From a virus: a DNA stretch of 45,170 nucleotides. Location: positions 1 to 45,170 of the IMG/VR virus record IMGVR_UViG_3300037487_000837. One strand, given 5' to 3'. Numbering within the stretch: position 1 is the first letter of the stretch; each line of letters opens with the position of its first letter. Below, one piece after another: positions 16,454 through 24,732 of the stretch. The notes beneath the pieces were generated by a model. It ran no database searches. It saw nothing but the letters and a program-made list of their open reading frames with translations, and had not been told where the DNA came from. A program made the position numbers and the translations under genes.

Positions 16454-16828
16454 ATGAAAATCAACGAGCTGATAAACGAGCTAGTTATAGTAAAAGAAAA
16501 AAGAGCAGTACTCACTGCTGAGGACAGTCTACTATCTAAACAGGCTGGTATTATCGAACAAGACATTATGAACTTAATGGCAGAAGCAGGGACTACTAGA
16601 GCAGCTTCTGAAGAAGGACATTCTGTATCAGTCACTAAAAAGCGGTACCCAACAATAGATAATTGGGACGAGCTTTACGAATACATCATCGCAACAAAAT
16701 CATTTGACTTACTTCATAAACGCCCAAGTATCACAGCGTTTAGAGATCGGTGGGAAGCAACCGAAACAATCCCAGGCGCTTCAGCTAGCGAAGTCTGGGA
16801 AATCTCATTACATAAATCACGTAACTAG
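16454..16828 (+). CDS. Conserved phage protein upstream of replication genes
   Basis: A 124-residue protein. Residues 1-45 are a charged coiled coil (MKINELINELVIVKEKRAVL...); the C-terminal half has 'TIDNWDELYEYIIATKSFDLL' and 'KRPSITAFRDRWE', a pattern I associate with small conserved proteins beside polymerase or single-strand-binding genes in other phages. It is first after promoter copy A and 9 bp before the next gene. No catalytic motif. A replication-accessory role is inferred from context only. Confidence 0.6.
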   Translation: MKINELINELVIVKEKRAVLTAEDSLLSKQAGIIEQDIMNLMAEAGTTRAASEEGHSVSVTKKRYPTIDNWDELYEYIIATKSFDLLHKRPSITAFRDRWEATETIPGASASEVWEISLHKSRN

Positions 16829-16837
16829 GAGCACTAA

Positions 16838-17587
16838 ATGGCTAAATCCGACGACAACACACAACTAATCTTATTTGAAAATGAACTTGAAGCTCTTGCT
16901 AAACTGGAGCAACAAGCCGAAAAAGCAACAGGACAGGTATTCTTAAGCACTAAAGGCGGTGTACTCTCATACAGAGACACACCAGTGGCAGGTAATGCAC
17001 TTGAGGTGGTCATCTTAGCATCACCCGTTGAGCGGTTATACTACACTACTCGGTACGACCCCACTAACCCTACAGGGCCTGTATGCTTTGCTATGAGTAC
17101 TACAACAACAGGTATGAAGCCAAGTGCATCATCCACTGAACCACAGTCAGAGACATGTGCTAATTGCCCTAAAGACATTTGGGGTAGTGCTCCAGGCGGC
17201 GGTAAGGGTAAAGCATGTGCCGAAAAACGTAGACTATTGATCATGACTGCTGACTCTACTAAGACAGCGTCTAGTGTTAATCTTGCAGAGGTTGCAGCAC
17301 TTAGAATTCCAGTCACAAGTGTGAAAGGATTTGCAACATACCTTCAGTCAATTACTACAGTGACTAAACGTCCTCTGTCTACAGTAGTGACTAAGATCAG
17401 TCTTATTCCTGATGCTAAGACACAGTTCAAATTACAGTTTGACTTTGTTCGTGTGATTGACGACATGGAAGTGGCTCGTGCTTTAATCGGTCGTGTAGAG
17501 CAAGAAGTATCCTCTGCAATGTCACAAAATACAGCTGATACAGGTGCTGAATCAACACCAGATGCAGCTACATCGAGCAAATTCTAA
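16838..17587 (+). CDS. Putative single-stranded DNA-binding / replication-associated protein
   Basis: A 249-residue protein with a beta-rich core ('GNALEVVILASPVERLYY', 'PVCFAMSTTTTGMKP'), a Cys-containing segment 'CANCPKDIWGSAPGGGKGKAC' that could bind a metal (four Cys including the next), and an Ala/Ser/Thr-rich tail. It directly precedes DNA polymerase, with overlapping TAATG, which suggests joint expression and use at the fork. Single-strand binding is inferred from position and general build; the tail is not the classic acidic tip, so another replication-accessory role is possible. AGGAG upstream. Confidence 0.5.
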   Translation: MAKSDDNTQLILFENELEALAKLEQQAEKATGQVFLSTKGGVLSYRDTPVAGNALEVVILASPVERLYYTTRYDPTNPTGPVCFAMSTTTTGMKPSASSTEPQSETCANCPKDIWGSAPGGGKGKACAEKRRLLIMTADSTKTASSVNLAEVAALRIPVTSVKGFATYLQSITTVTKRPLSTVVTKISLIPDAKTQFKLQFDFVRVIDDMEVARALIGRVEQEVSSAMSQNTADTGAESTPDAATSSKF

Positions 17588-19407
17588 TGGATCCTATCTT
17601 TCTAGACTTTGAAACGGCTGCCATTGGCCCTAGACCGCTAGAATACCCACCCAAGCCGGTGGGCTTAGCGGTTCTAGATAGGACTGGGCAGTTTAAATCA
17701 GGCTATTATTCATTTGGTCATCCTCGTGAGAACAATTGCTCATTTGACGACACTCGTAAGCTGTTAGTAGACATTTGGTCATCTAATCGACATATCTGCT
17801 TTCACAACACTATGTTCGATATGTCAGTGATCTATGAGAAGTATGATTTGCCTATCATAGATGCAACACGCCTTCACGATTCTATGGTGTTGGCGTTTTT
17901 ACACGACCCTTATGTTCGTAGCCTAGCACTTAAAGAGCTATGTAAGGAGTGGTTAGGTGTTAACCCTGATGAACGTGATATGCTGTTTGAGTGGATTGTA
18001 CAAAACGTACCTGCCGCTGCTAAGAAGCCTGCATCAGCAGGTGCTTATATCTCACTTGCACCAGGTCAATTGGCTGGTGAGTATGCAGAGGCAGATGTAC
18101 GACTAACAGCGCTGTTATGGGACTTTACTGCACATGTCAGAGAGACTATGCCTGATGCATACCTCAGAGAGATGTCATTAATGCCTATGTTACTTGAAAA
18201 CTCAAAGATCGGTGTTCGAGTAGACAGACAAGGGCTTATTGATGCATCGATTAAAGCTGATGCAGACATTGAGCTATGTGAAGTATGGTTAAATGAGTAC
18301 TTTAATACGACCGAGACTAACTATAACAGTGGCGCACAGCTCATTGAAGTGGTGAAGGCTAAAGGTTGCTATAATACAGAAGTGAAGTGGCCTGTCAGTG
18401 CTAAAGGCTCACTTCTATCTGATAAAGACACTTTACAAACCATGCTCACTGATGACATGCTATTATCAGTATTAAGACACCGTGATCTACTTGATAAGCT
18501 TAATGGCACATACATCAAGCCGTGGATTGACCAGTCTGAGTACACAGGTAGGATCTATACTGATTGGAACACAGTCCGTGGTGAAGTGAATGGCGGTACT
18601 CGAACAGGTAGACTATCATCTAAGCCTTCAATGCAAACGATGCCTACACGTGGGCCTAAAACACCACTACCTGAAATGCTCCAATCCATCACACTACCTA
18701 AGGTTAGAACATTCATACTTCCTGATGAAGGTCACATGATGGCTGCTGCCGACTTCCAAGCACAAGAGCTTAGGCTGTTTGCGCACTTTGAGGACGGTAA
18801 GTTAGCAGAGCAATACAGGCAAGACCCTAAAGCTGACTTACATGCCTTTGCTGCAGGTCTAATGAGTGAAAAAGCAGGTAGACCAATACTTAGAGACTAC
18901 GCCAAGACCATGTCATTTGGGATACTGTATGGGGCAGGACCTAAGAAGATTAGTGAGATGCTTGGTATCCCATACAATGAAGCAAAGCTTCTGATAGACC
19001 TCTACAAATCAGAGGTGGCACCTGGGTTAAATGGTGTTAATGATGATCTGCAAGCACGATATAGACTTAGAACACCTTTCATGACTATTGGTGGCAGACT
19101 TGTTAAAGGTGAACCGCCTAAGATGATTAACGGTAAACTTATGTCATTTGGGTTTAAGTCATTGAACACACTCATTCAAGGTAGTGGTGCTGATCTTACT
19201 AAACAGGCAATGATCGACTATTGGAAAGTTGCACAAGATAGCAGACTTCTGTTATCATTGCATGATGAGCTTATTATATCAGCCCGTGCTGATGTAGTAG
19301 AACGTGAAGCACAAAAACTGGAAGCATGCATGATCAATGCTATACTACTTGATGTACCCCTTATTGCAGAGTCTAAAATAGGGTCTAATTTTGGGGAAGT
19401 TAAATAA
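17587..19407 (+). CDS. DNA polymerase, family A, with 3'-5' exonuclease
   Basis: A 606-residue T7/Pol I-type polymerase. Exonuclease motif I is 'FLDFET' (D7, E9), and further exonuclease residues occur in 'CFHNTMFDMSVI' and 'YAEADVRLT'. Polymerase motif A is 'DFQAQELRLF' (D389), motif B is K440 to 'FGILYG' (444-449), and motif C is 'LHDEL' (H559, D560, E561). The length is slightly short of T7 gp5 (704 residues); no 5'-nuclease domain is present. The start overlaps the preceding stop. It is the replicative enzyme and would partner with the primase-helicase. Confidence 0.95.
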   Translation: MDPIFLDFETAAIGPRPLEYPPKPVGLAVLDRTGQFKSGYYSFGHPRENNCSFDDTRKLLVDIWSSNRHICFHNTMFDMSVIYEKYDLPIIDATRLHDSMVLAFLHDPYVRSLALKELCKEWLGVNPDERDMLFEWIVQNVPAAAKKPASAGAYISLAPGQLAGEYAEADVRLTALLWDFTAHVRETMPDAYLREMSLMPMLLENSKIGVRVDRQGLIDASIKADADIELCEVWLNEYFNTTETNYNSGAQLIEVVKAKGCYNTEVKWPVSAKGSLLSDKDTLQTMLTDDMLLSVLRHRDLLDKLNGTYIKPWIDQSEYTGRIYTDWNTVRGEVNGGTRTGRLSSKPSMQTMPTRGPKTPLPEMLQSITLPKVRTFILPDEGHMMAAADFQAQELRLFAHFEDGKLAEQYRQDPKADLHAFAAGLMSEKAGRPILRDYAKTMSFGILYGAGPKKISEMLGIPYNEAKLLIDLYKSEVAPGLNGVNDDLQARYRLRTPFMTIGGRLVKGEPPKMINGKLMSFGFKSLNTLIQGSGADLTKQAMIDYWKVAQDSRLLLSLHDELIISARADVVEREAQKLEACMINAILLDVPLIAESKIGSNFGEVK

Positions 19408-20057
19408 TGCTTAAAACATATTCATTCTCGGCACTTAAGCTATATGAGCAGTGCCCTGCTAAGTACAAATTCAGTCGTATTGATCGACTAGAAGAACCTA
19501 CAGGCAAGGCAGCAGAACGAGGCAAACAAATACACTCACAACTTGAAGGTGTGCTTAAGCGTGAGATAGAGCTTAGTGATGATACACCTGAAATCACATA
19601 TTTAAGTACAAACATAGCTAAATGGCAAGAACAGAATGCACAGTCGGAGATGCTTATTGCGGTAGGTGCTGATTGGACTAGTGCTGAGTATGATGATCCT
19701 ACTGCATTGTTTAGAGGCATCATTGATCTGTATTTTGAAGAAGATGCTGTAGCAACTGTGACTGACTATAAGACAGGTAAGTTACGTGACTATTCAGATC
19801 AGTTGGAAGTGTACTCAACGCTCGTGATGACTAATAAGCCACATATAGAAAAGGTCACGCCTATTATTGAGTTTATTGACCATAAGCGTACAATGCAACA
19901 TGCTATTATTCATAGAGCAAAACTACCTGTGCTACAAGATAAGTTAGTAGGCAGGCTTGAAGTACTGGATAAGGATCAAACGCATGTGCCTAATCCGTCT
20001 TATTTATGTAAGTTCTGCCACTTTAGAAAAGAGAACGGAGGCCCTTGTCAATGGTAA
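19407..20057 (+). CDS. Cas4/RecB-like PD-(D/E)XK nuclease with Fe-S-type cysteines
   Basis: A 216-residue nuclease. 'SFSALKLYEQCPAKYKF' is the usual RecB/AddB/Cas4 opening; the catalytic core is 'GIID' (D107), 'TDYKTGK' (D120, K122) and motif 'QLEVY'. One Cys near the N-terminus (C16) and three near the C-terminus (C201, C204, C214) match the four ligands of a 4Fe-4S cluster in Cas4 and AddB. It probably degrades or trims DNA ends during replication or recombination. It overlaps the polymerase stop and the VRR-NUC gene start. There is no CRISPR array, so adaptation is unlikely. Confidence 0.8.
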   Translation: MLKTYSFSALKLYEQCPAKYKFSRIDRLEEPTGKAAERGKQIHSQLEGVLKREIELSDDTPEITYLSTNIAKWQEQNAQSEMLIAVGADWTSAEYDDPTALFRGIIDLYFEEDAVATVTDYKTGKLRDYSDQLEVYSTLVMTNKPHIEKVTPIIEFIDHKRTMQHAIIHRAKLPVLQDKLVGRLEVLDKDQTHVPNPSYLCKFCHFRKENGGPCQW

Positions 20058-20347
20058 CCCGAGTGCTTGAACGTGACCTTGAACGGTTCTTTGCAAAAGA
20101 ATGCAAAAGACTCGGGTTAGTGACGCTTAAGCTCTCATTAAACTTTTCTACTGGATGGCCTGACAGACTTGTGCTATTGTCAGACAACCGAGTGCTATGG
20201 GTTGAACTAAAAACATTAACAGGTGTTTTATCACCTAGACAAGTAAGTGTACACAAGACAATGCAACAGCATGGTCACCACGTACTAGTCATTAGAACAA
20301 AAAAAGAGATAACAGATGCGTTGGACACCACACCAATATCAGCTTAA
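20051..20347 (+). CDS. VRR-NUC domain nuclease
   Basis: A 98-residue single-domain nuclease of the PD-(D/E)XK superfamily. The VRR-NUC pattern is visible as 'GWPDRLVL' (catalytic Asp), 'VLWVELKTLTGVLSPRQ' (E-x-K) and 'HKTMQQHGHHVLVI'. Stand-alone phage VRR-NUC proteins are thought to cut branched DNA such as Holliday junctions. The ATG at 20051 with GGAGG upstream is preferred over a TTG at 20045. It overlaps both the Cas4-like gene and the helicase gene, forming a nuclease-nuclease-helicase unit. Confidence 0.85.
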   Translation: MVTRVLERDLERFFAKECKRLGLVTLKLSLNFSTGWPDRLVLLSDNRVLWVELKTLTGVLSPRQVSVHKTMQQHGHHVLVIRTKKEITDALDTTPISA

Positions 20348-21713
20348 AGCTGTAGAGTTTGTACTTACTCGAGGGTCAGGACAGTTATGGCTAGACCCAG
20401 GATTAGGTAAGACAAGTATCATATTGCAAGCCATTAGATCACTATTAAATGCAGGCACTATTAAACGTGTGTTAGTGGTTGCGCCATTACGACCTTGCTA
20501 TGTAGTGTGGCCTGATGAAATCACTAAATGGGATAACTTTTCAAGCCTGTCTATTAGTGTGCTGCATGGCCCTGAAAAGAACAAGCGGTTAATGGACAAA
20601 TCATTGATCCATGTGATCAACTATGAAGGCTTACGATGGTTGTCTGCTACACTACGAAAAACAGGACAATCATTCCCGTATGACATGCTGATTGTTGATG
20701 AAATAAGCTACTTAAAAAACACTCGAACACAGCGATTTAAAACACTGGTGCCATTCTTAGACAAGTTTAGCCGTCGTATAGGGTTAACAGGGTCACCTGC
20801 GCCTAACTCATTGTTGGACATATTTGGTCCTCAATTAGTGATTGACAGAGGTGCAACGTTTGGTAAGTATGTCACTCATTTCAGGTCAGAATACTTTTAT
20901 GCAACAGGCTTTGGTGGGTATACATGGACACTGCAAAAAGATGCAGAGGATAAAATACATGCTAAATTAGCAGACAAAGTGCTTAGAATGAGTGCTGAGG
21001 ATTACTTAACACTACCTGAGATCACTACAAACAAGGTGTTCGTTGAGTTGCCAGCCAAAGCGATGAAGCTATACAAAGAGCTTGAAGATAATCTAATGGC
21101 TCAAATAGACAACAATGAAGTGTCTGCAGTGAACGCAGCAGTGGCTGTAGGTAAATGTCAACAGCTTGCCAATGGTGCAGTATACGTCGATGGTACAGAA
21201 CGTACTCATACTGTAGTGCATGATGAAAAGATCATCGCAGTTCGTGAAATTGTGGAAGAACTATCAGGACAGCCTTGCATTATTGGGTATCACTTTCAGC
21301 ATGACCTATTAAGACTTAAAGCAGAGTTCCCTAACGCACCAGTGCTAGGTGCAGGTGTTGATGGTGATGAGCTCATACAGTTGGTACAGTCATGGAATAA
21401 CGGTGAAATAGAGGTGCTATTAGCGCACCCTCGTAGTGCAGGACACGGACTAAACTTACAAGGCGCAGGTCATGCAGTGATCTGGTTCTCTAACACATGG
21501 TCACTTGAAACATACGAACAGTTTGTCCGAAGACTTTGGAGACAAGGACAACGAAACAATATTATTGTTCATCAACTAATTGCAAGGCACACTGTTGATG
21601 AAGCAATTGTAGCAGCACTTAAACGTAAAGATGGAACACAGCAAGCCCTTTTAAACGCAATTAGAGATTATCGAACAACAACAACAGGAGACCAACATGA
21701 TGCAAATAAGTAA
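20316..21713 (+). CDS. SNF2-type DEAD-box helicase
   Basis: A 465-residue superfamily 2 ATPase. It shows a Q-like 'HQYQLKAVEF', Walker A DPGLGKTS (27-34), DEIS box (128-131), motif III-like 'LTGSPAPN', and a second RecA domain ending in 'SAGHGLNLQGAGHAVIWF' and 'QFVRRLWRQGQ' (motifs V and VI). SNF2-like phage helicases such as T4 UvsW remodel forks and recombination intermediates. It follows two nuclease genes with overlaps and probably works with them. The start overlaps the VRR-NUC gene by 32 bp. Confidence 0.88.
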   Translation: MRWTPHQYQLKAVEFVLTRGSGQLWLDPGLGKTSIILQAIRSLLNAGTIKRVLVVAPLRPCYVVWPDEITKWDNFSSLSISVLHGPEKNKRLMDKSLIHVINYEGLRWLSATLRKTGQSFPYDMLIVDEISYLKNTRTQRFKTLVPFLDKFSRRIGLTGSPAPNSLLDIFGPQLVIDRGATFGKYVTHFRSEYFYATGFGGYTWTLQKDAEDKIHAKLADKVLRMSAEDYLTLPEITTNKVFVELPAKAMKLYKELEDNLMAQIDNNEVSAVNAAVAVGKCQQLANGAVYVDGTERTHTVVHDEKIIAVREIVEELSGQPCIIGYHFQHDLLRLKAEFPNAPVLGAGVDGDELIQLVQSWNNGEIEVLLAHPRSAGHGLNLQGAGHAVIWFSNTWSLETYEQFVRRLWRQGQRNNIIVHQLIARHTVDEAIVAALKRKDGTQQALLNAIRDYRTTTTGDQHDANK

Positions 21714-22158
21714 AACACCAAGAGTATATATTGCAGGACCTTTCTTTAATGAGCATCAGATTGAGACCATTGAGGACATAAAAGAGGTGCTTGACCATTT
21801 AGACCTGATCTACTTTAGCCCTATGGACGAATGTATGTATGTCCCAGGTGAAACACCTATTGATCAAATCCTAAGAGATAACGTTGAAGCCATGCATAGT
21901 GCTGATCTACTAATATGTGTGACCGACGGCAAGGACCCTGGTACAATCTTTGAAGCAGGTTGGTGTTATGCAATGGGTAAGCCAATTATTTATATCTGGA
22001 GGACACGACAAGAAGGTCAGAAGTTTAATTTAGTCCTTGCATCATCTGGGTCTGTTGTACAAACACTAGGGTCTCTAACCGAAGCGCTTGAAGATATTAT
22101 GACAGAAGGCGTGTTCATACAAAAGAACTACGACAATGAAGGTATGCATTATGAGTAA
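21697..22158 (+). CDS. Nucleoside 2-deoxyribosyltransferase-like protein
   Basis: A 153-residue protein with the family's N-terminal 'VYIAGPFF' strand-loop (10-17), a 'SADLLICVTDG' segment (D70) and the catalytic-Glu region 'DPGTIFEAGWCYAMGKPI' (E86). The family transfers deoxyribose between bases or hydrolyses (deoxy)nucleoside monophosphates. This fits salvage or removal of host nucleotides together with MazG-like, HD and phosphoribosyltransferase genes here. AGGAG precedes the start. The substrate is not predictable from sequence. Confidence 0.8.
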   Translation: MMQISKTPRVYIAGPFFNEHQIETIEDIKEVLDHLDLIYFSPMDECMYVPGETPIDQILRDNVEAMHSADLLICVTDGKDPGTIFEAGWCYAMGKPIIYIWRTRQEGQKFNLVLASSGSVVQTLGSLTEALEDIMTEGVFIQKNYDNEGMHYE

Positions 22159-23275
22159 ACGACAAAAGAAGGACGGGTTGTTTCGAGTGTATAAAATTGA
22201 GTGTATGGTGACAAGAAAGTGCTATATTGGGTTAACAAGTTTGCCGTTAAGTAGAAGATGGGATTACCATGTAGGCTATGCAGAACCTACTGCTAAAAGC
22301 CCATTACATCGAGACATTGATCTATTTGGGCCGGCAGCTTTTGTGATTACTGAACTTGATGCGCTTAAAGATAAAAGTGAAGCATATAAGATCGAAGAAC
22401 AATTTATTATCTCTTGTGGGACGTTACACCCGATGGGGTACAACAAAGGGATTACCGGACCTTGTAATAATGGACAACAACGCACTGTATATGAATACGG
22501 CTCTCCTGAAGGTGCAAAATATGCATACTTTTTTGTTACTGCAGAAGGGCAGCAAGTACTTGAAGAGCTAAAAGAAAACAAACAGCTTGATAAGTTCGAT
22601 AAAGCGCTACATAAACACCCTAAAATTAAAGAACAACAACGAATTCATAATGAACTAGAATCTACTCGACGAAAGCACATGCAATATGAATCATATATGC
22701 CACAAATTGACTCATACATGAAAAAGATCTACTCACTTGATTTTATTCATCGGTACCCAATGGTCCCAAGAGCGCATAAAGAGTCTGTTGCATCACATTC
22801 TTATTTTGTAGCAATGTATGTGCTACTATTGGATGATGTATATACGTTTAGTCTCGATAGAGCGTTACGAGCAGCAATTGTTCACGACGTGTTAGAAGCA
22901 GAACTAGGCGATATTTCATTTTCAACAAAGAAGCAGTTCCCAGATCTTGCAAAAGCAATACATTCGGCAGAAGTACAATGTCTTAAGTTGCAACCGGGCA
23001 AAATAAAAAGAGCATACAACACATTGAAACACAATACAGTAGAGCGAGACATTGTAAAATTAGCAGATCTGTTACAAGTTCGCCAATACGCTACTGTAGA
23101 GATGTCAATGGGAAACAAAGGGTACATTGAAGAAGTGTATTTTGGATCAAATCAAAGAATTAAAGAACTAGAAGAAAAATTAAAACCGCATAGACGATTG
23201 CATGGTCATTCTAAACGAACTATTGATAAGATGACTCCTAACATTTCAACTGATGAAGACGAGGAACTTAATTAG
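22151..23275 (+). CDS. GIY-YIG nuclease fused to HD-domain 5'-nucleotidase-like protein
   Basis: A 374-residue two-domain protein. Residues 10-100 are a GIY-YIG nuclease: 'VYKI' and 'CYIGLT' strands, Arg35/36, His40, 'LHRDIDLFG', Glu near 78, and 'GYN' (97-98 region). A charged linker follows (about 110-190). Residues 195-320 are an HD hydrolase like YfbR: 'RYPMVPR' (R201), H216 in 'SHS', H245-D246, E249, 'GDISFSTK' and D306 in 'LADLLQ', each lining up with YfbR metal or substrate residues. YfbR removes phosphate from deoxynucleoside 5'-monophosphates. The ATG at 22151 (GAAGG upstream) overlaps the preceding stop. The fusion is one uninterrupted frame. Both catalytic sets look intact. Confidence 0.82.
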   Translation: MSKRQKKDGLFRVYKIECMVTRKCYIGLTSLPLSRRWDYHVGYAEPTAKSPLHRDIDLFGPAAFVITELDALKDKSEAYKIEEQFIISCGTLHPMGYNKGITGPCNNGQQRTVYEYGSPEGAKYAYFFVTAEGQQVLEELKENKQLDKFDKALHKHPKIKEQQRIHNELESTRRKHMQYESYMPQIDSYMKKIYSLDFIHRYPMVPRAHKESVASHSYFVAMYVLLLDDVYTFSLDRALRAAIVHDVLEAELGDISFSTKKQFPDLAKAIHSAEVQCLKLQPGKIKRAYNTLKHNTVERDIVKLADLLQVRQYATVEMSMGNKGYIEEVYFGSNQRIKELEEKLKPHRRLHGHSKRTIDKMTPNISTDEDEELN

Positions 23276-23566
23276 ATGACTAACATTGATGAAATACTCG
23301 AAGAACGAGGCAGTAAATACGGTGACTTTGGTGCAGGATCAGAACTTGAAGCAAACATGCTGGAGATGATTGCAATCAACTGTGAAGTACAGACAGGCAC
23401 ACCTATGGATTTTAGATCACTTATATGGGTGTCTAAGATTATTATGAAACTATCAAGAATTTCAGTGACACCCTCACATTTGGATAGCTGGGTTGACATT
23501 GAAGGATATGCACGACTAGTAGTATTACAACTTAAAAAGGAGTTAGACAATGACCAAAGTAACTAA
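23276..23566 (+). CDS. DUF6378-like small phage protein
   Basis: A 96-residue protein with 'ILEERGSKYGDF' near the N-terminus and 'MKLSRI...DSWVDIEGYARLV' near the C-terminus, the pattern of small phage proteins of the DUF6378 type, often beside nucleotide-metabolism genes. It is helical, with acidic residues that could bind metal as in all-alpha NTP-PPases, but that link is uncertain. GAGGAA upstream; starts right after the previous stop and overlaps the ThyX-like gene. Confidence 0.65.
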   Translation: MTNIDEILEERGSKYGDFGAGSELEANMLEMIAINCEVQTGTPMDFRSLIWVSKIIMKLSRISVTPSHLDSWVDIEGYARLVVLQLKKELDNDQSN

Positions 23567-24488
23567 AGCACAAATGCCTCAGCTACAAAAGATGCACACA
23601 ACACTAAAGTTCGGTAACCCACTCACAGATGCCGAGTTTGTTAATCAACTAGAGGCGATTGATGTGCAGATAGTGCATGCACCTACAATAGAGCAGTTTA
23701 GAAAGACTATTGCGGTGTTCTTAATGAATACGTGGAATGACAAGATCCAGACTGAATTCGATGAAAATGATATTGATCAAACAATCGATGAGCTGTTTAA
23801 GTTTGAGTTGCTACCAACAGCAATGGAAACAATTGACATTACATGGTCAGTGAATGGCATGGATATGATTGACACTACGCACTTAATTAGACATAGACTA
23901 TTTAGCTTCTCTGCCCAAGTGCATGGTGACCGTGATATGAGAGATGATCGAGTGATGGTTAAACCAACTATTATGGCACAACCTGAGTTCTATGAGCGAT
24001 ATAAATTCATTACAGAAGCTGCTAGAGAGCTGTACGTGGACATGGTTGACAGTGGTAAGATACATGGGTTAGATGCACGTACAATTATGCCTAGAAACTT
24101 TGAGCACTTCTATATGGTGCGATGCAACATCAAAGATCTTATCGGATATTGTGTATTACGAGGAGATGAACAAATACAAACGACTGTAGATAACATCATC
24201 GCAATGAAGTTGTGGGTAGAAGTCCTCAAACTGTACCCGTTCTTGAAAGATCTTGTCGACTTTAGAAAGCCAGACGCATTTTATCAACGACAATGTGCTA
24301 AAGGCAAGACTAATATATTCCCACCAAACGCTAAGAATGATACATTCGACTGGTGTGAAGAACAGTTCTACCATAACAAAGGGCGCGATGAATATGTAGG
24401 CAGTGAGACATATTTAGCTATGCGTGAAGATCTATTAAATCAAATTGACAGTGTAGTGAAAGTACATACACATAAGTTAGGGGCATAG
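23550..24488 (+). CDS. Divergent ThyX-family (flavin-dependent thymidylate synthase) protein
   Basis: A 312-residue protein. ThyX features are visible: 'HLIRHRLFSFSAQ' (RHR at 114-116), a helical 'YKFITEAARELYVDMV' segment and 'IMPRNFEHFYMVRCN', equivalent to the substrate-binding Asn/Arg helix. ThyX uses FAD and methylenetetrahydrofolate to make dTMP from dUMP. The canonical RHR-X7-S motif is altered: position 8 after RHR is Val124, and the Arg expected two residues later is Gly126 ('VHGDRD'). It is also longer than the usual 220-250 residues. It may be a subfamily with a different product or substrate. AAGGAG upstream. A dCMP deaminase in the same block would supply dUMP. Confidence 0.75.
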   Translation: MTKVTKAQMPQLQKMHTTLKFGNPLTDAEFVNQLEAIDVQIVHAPTIEQFRKTIAVFLMNTWNDKIQTEFDENDIDQTIDELFKFELLPTAMETIDITWSVNGMDMIDTTHLIRHRLFSFSAQVHGDRDMRDDRVMVKPTIMAQPEFYERYKFITEAARELYVDMVDSGKIHGLDARTIMPRNFEHFYMVRCNIKDLIGYCVLRGDEQIQTTVDNIIAMKLWVEVLKLYPFLKDLVDFRKPDAFYQRQCAKGKTNIFPPNAKNDTFDWCEEQFYHNKGRDEYVGSETYLAMREDLLNQIDSVVKVHTHKLGA

Positions 24489-24489
24489 C

Positions 24490-24732
24490 ATGCAATGGCG
24501 ATCTTTAGCAGTACGTCTTGATCTACTTGACAAAGATCGTCGAGTAGATCTGTTTAAGACATTTAGAGCAAGGAGAACTAGATGGGCACCTCATACTATG
24601 GAGGTTGTTCGTCTAGCCGTCATAGAGCAAATGTCTCAAACTCAAATTGTTGAGCACTTATCTATGCATAAGCAAACAGTAAGCCGTGCAATTACTGCAT
24701 TCAAGCGGTCATGGGAGCAAGGCAATGGCTGA
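24490..24732 (+). CDS. Small KorA/TrfB-like helix-turn-helix protein
   Basis: An 80-residue protein. Its C-terminal half 'QMSQTQIVEHLSMHKQTVSRAI' forms a helix-turn-helix (about 45-66) similar to the TrfB/KorA type. It is basic overall, as expected for a DNA-binding repressor. It lies between the ThyX-like and phosphoribosyltransferase genes and overlaps the latter by 8 bp; AGGGG upstream. It may repress promoters downstream, such as copies B and C (inference). Confidence 0.6.
   Translation: MQWRSLAVRLDLLDKDRRVDLFKTFRARRTRWAPHTMEVVRLAVIEQMSQTQIVEHLSMHKQTVSRAITAFKRSWEQGNG

Noticed and set aside
19407-20057. CRISPR-Cas function for the Cas4-like nuclease
   Set aside because: No repeat-spacer array and no cas1 or cas2 in the window; the setting is a phage replication operon.
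15547-23275. Z-genome (2-aminoadenine) system, because a MazG-like protein, an HD phosphohydrolase and a family A polymerase occur together
   Set aside because: The hallmark PurZ (adenylosuccinate synthetase homologue) is not in the window, and the HD domain matches YfbR rather than an obvious DatZ. It could only be revived if PurZ lies in the missing part.
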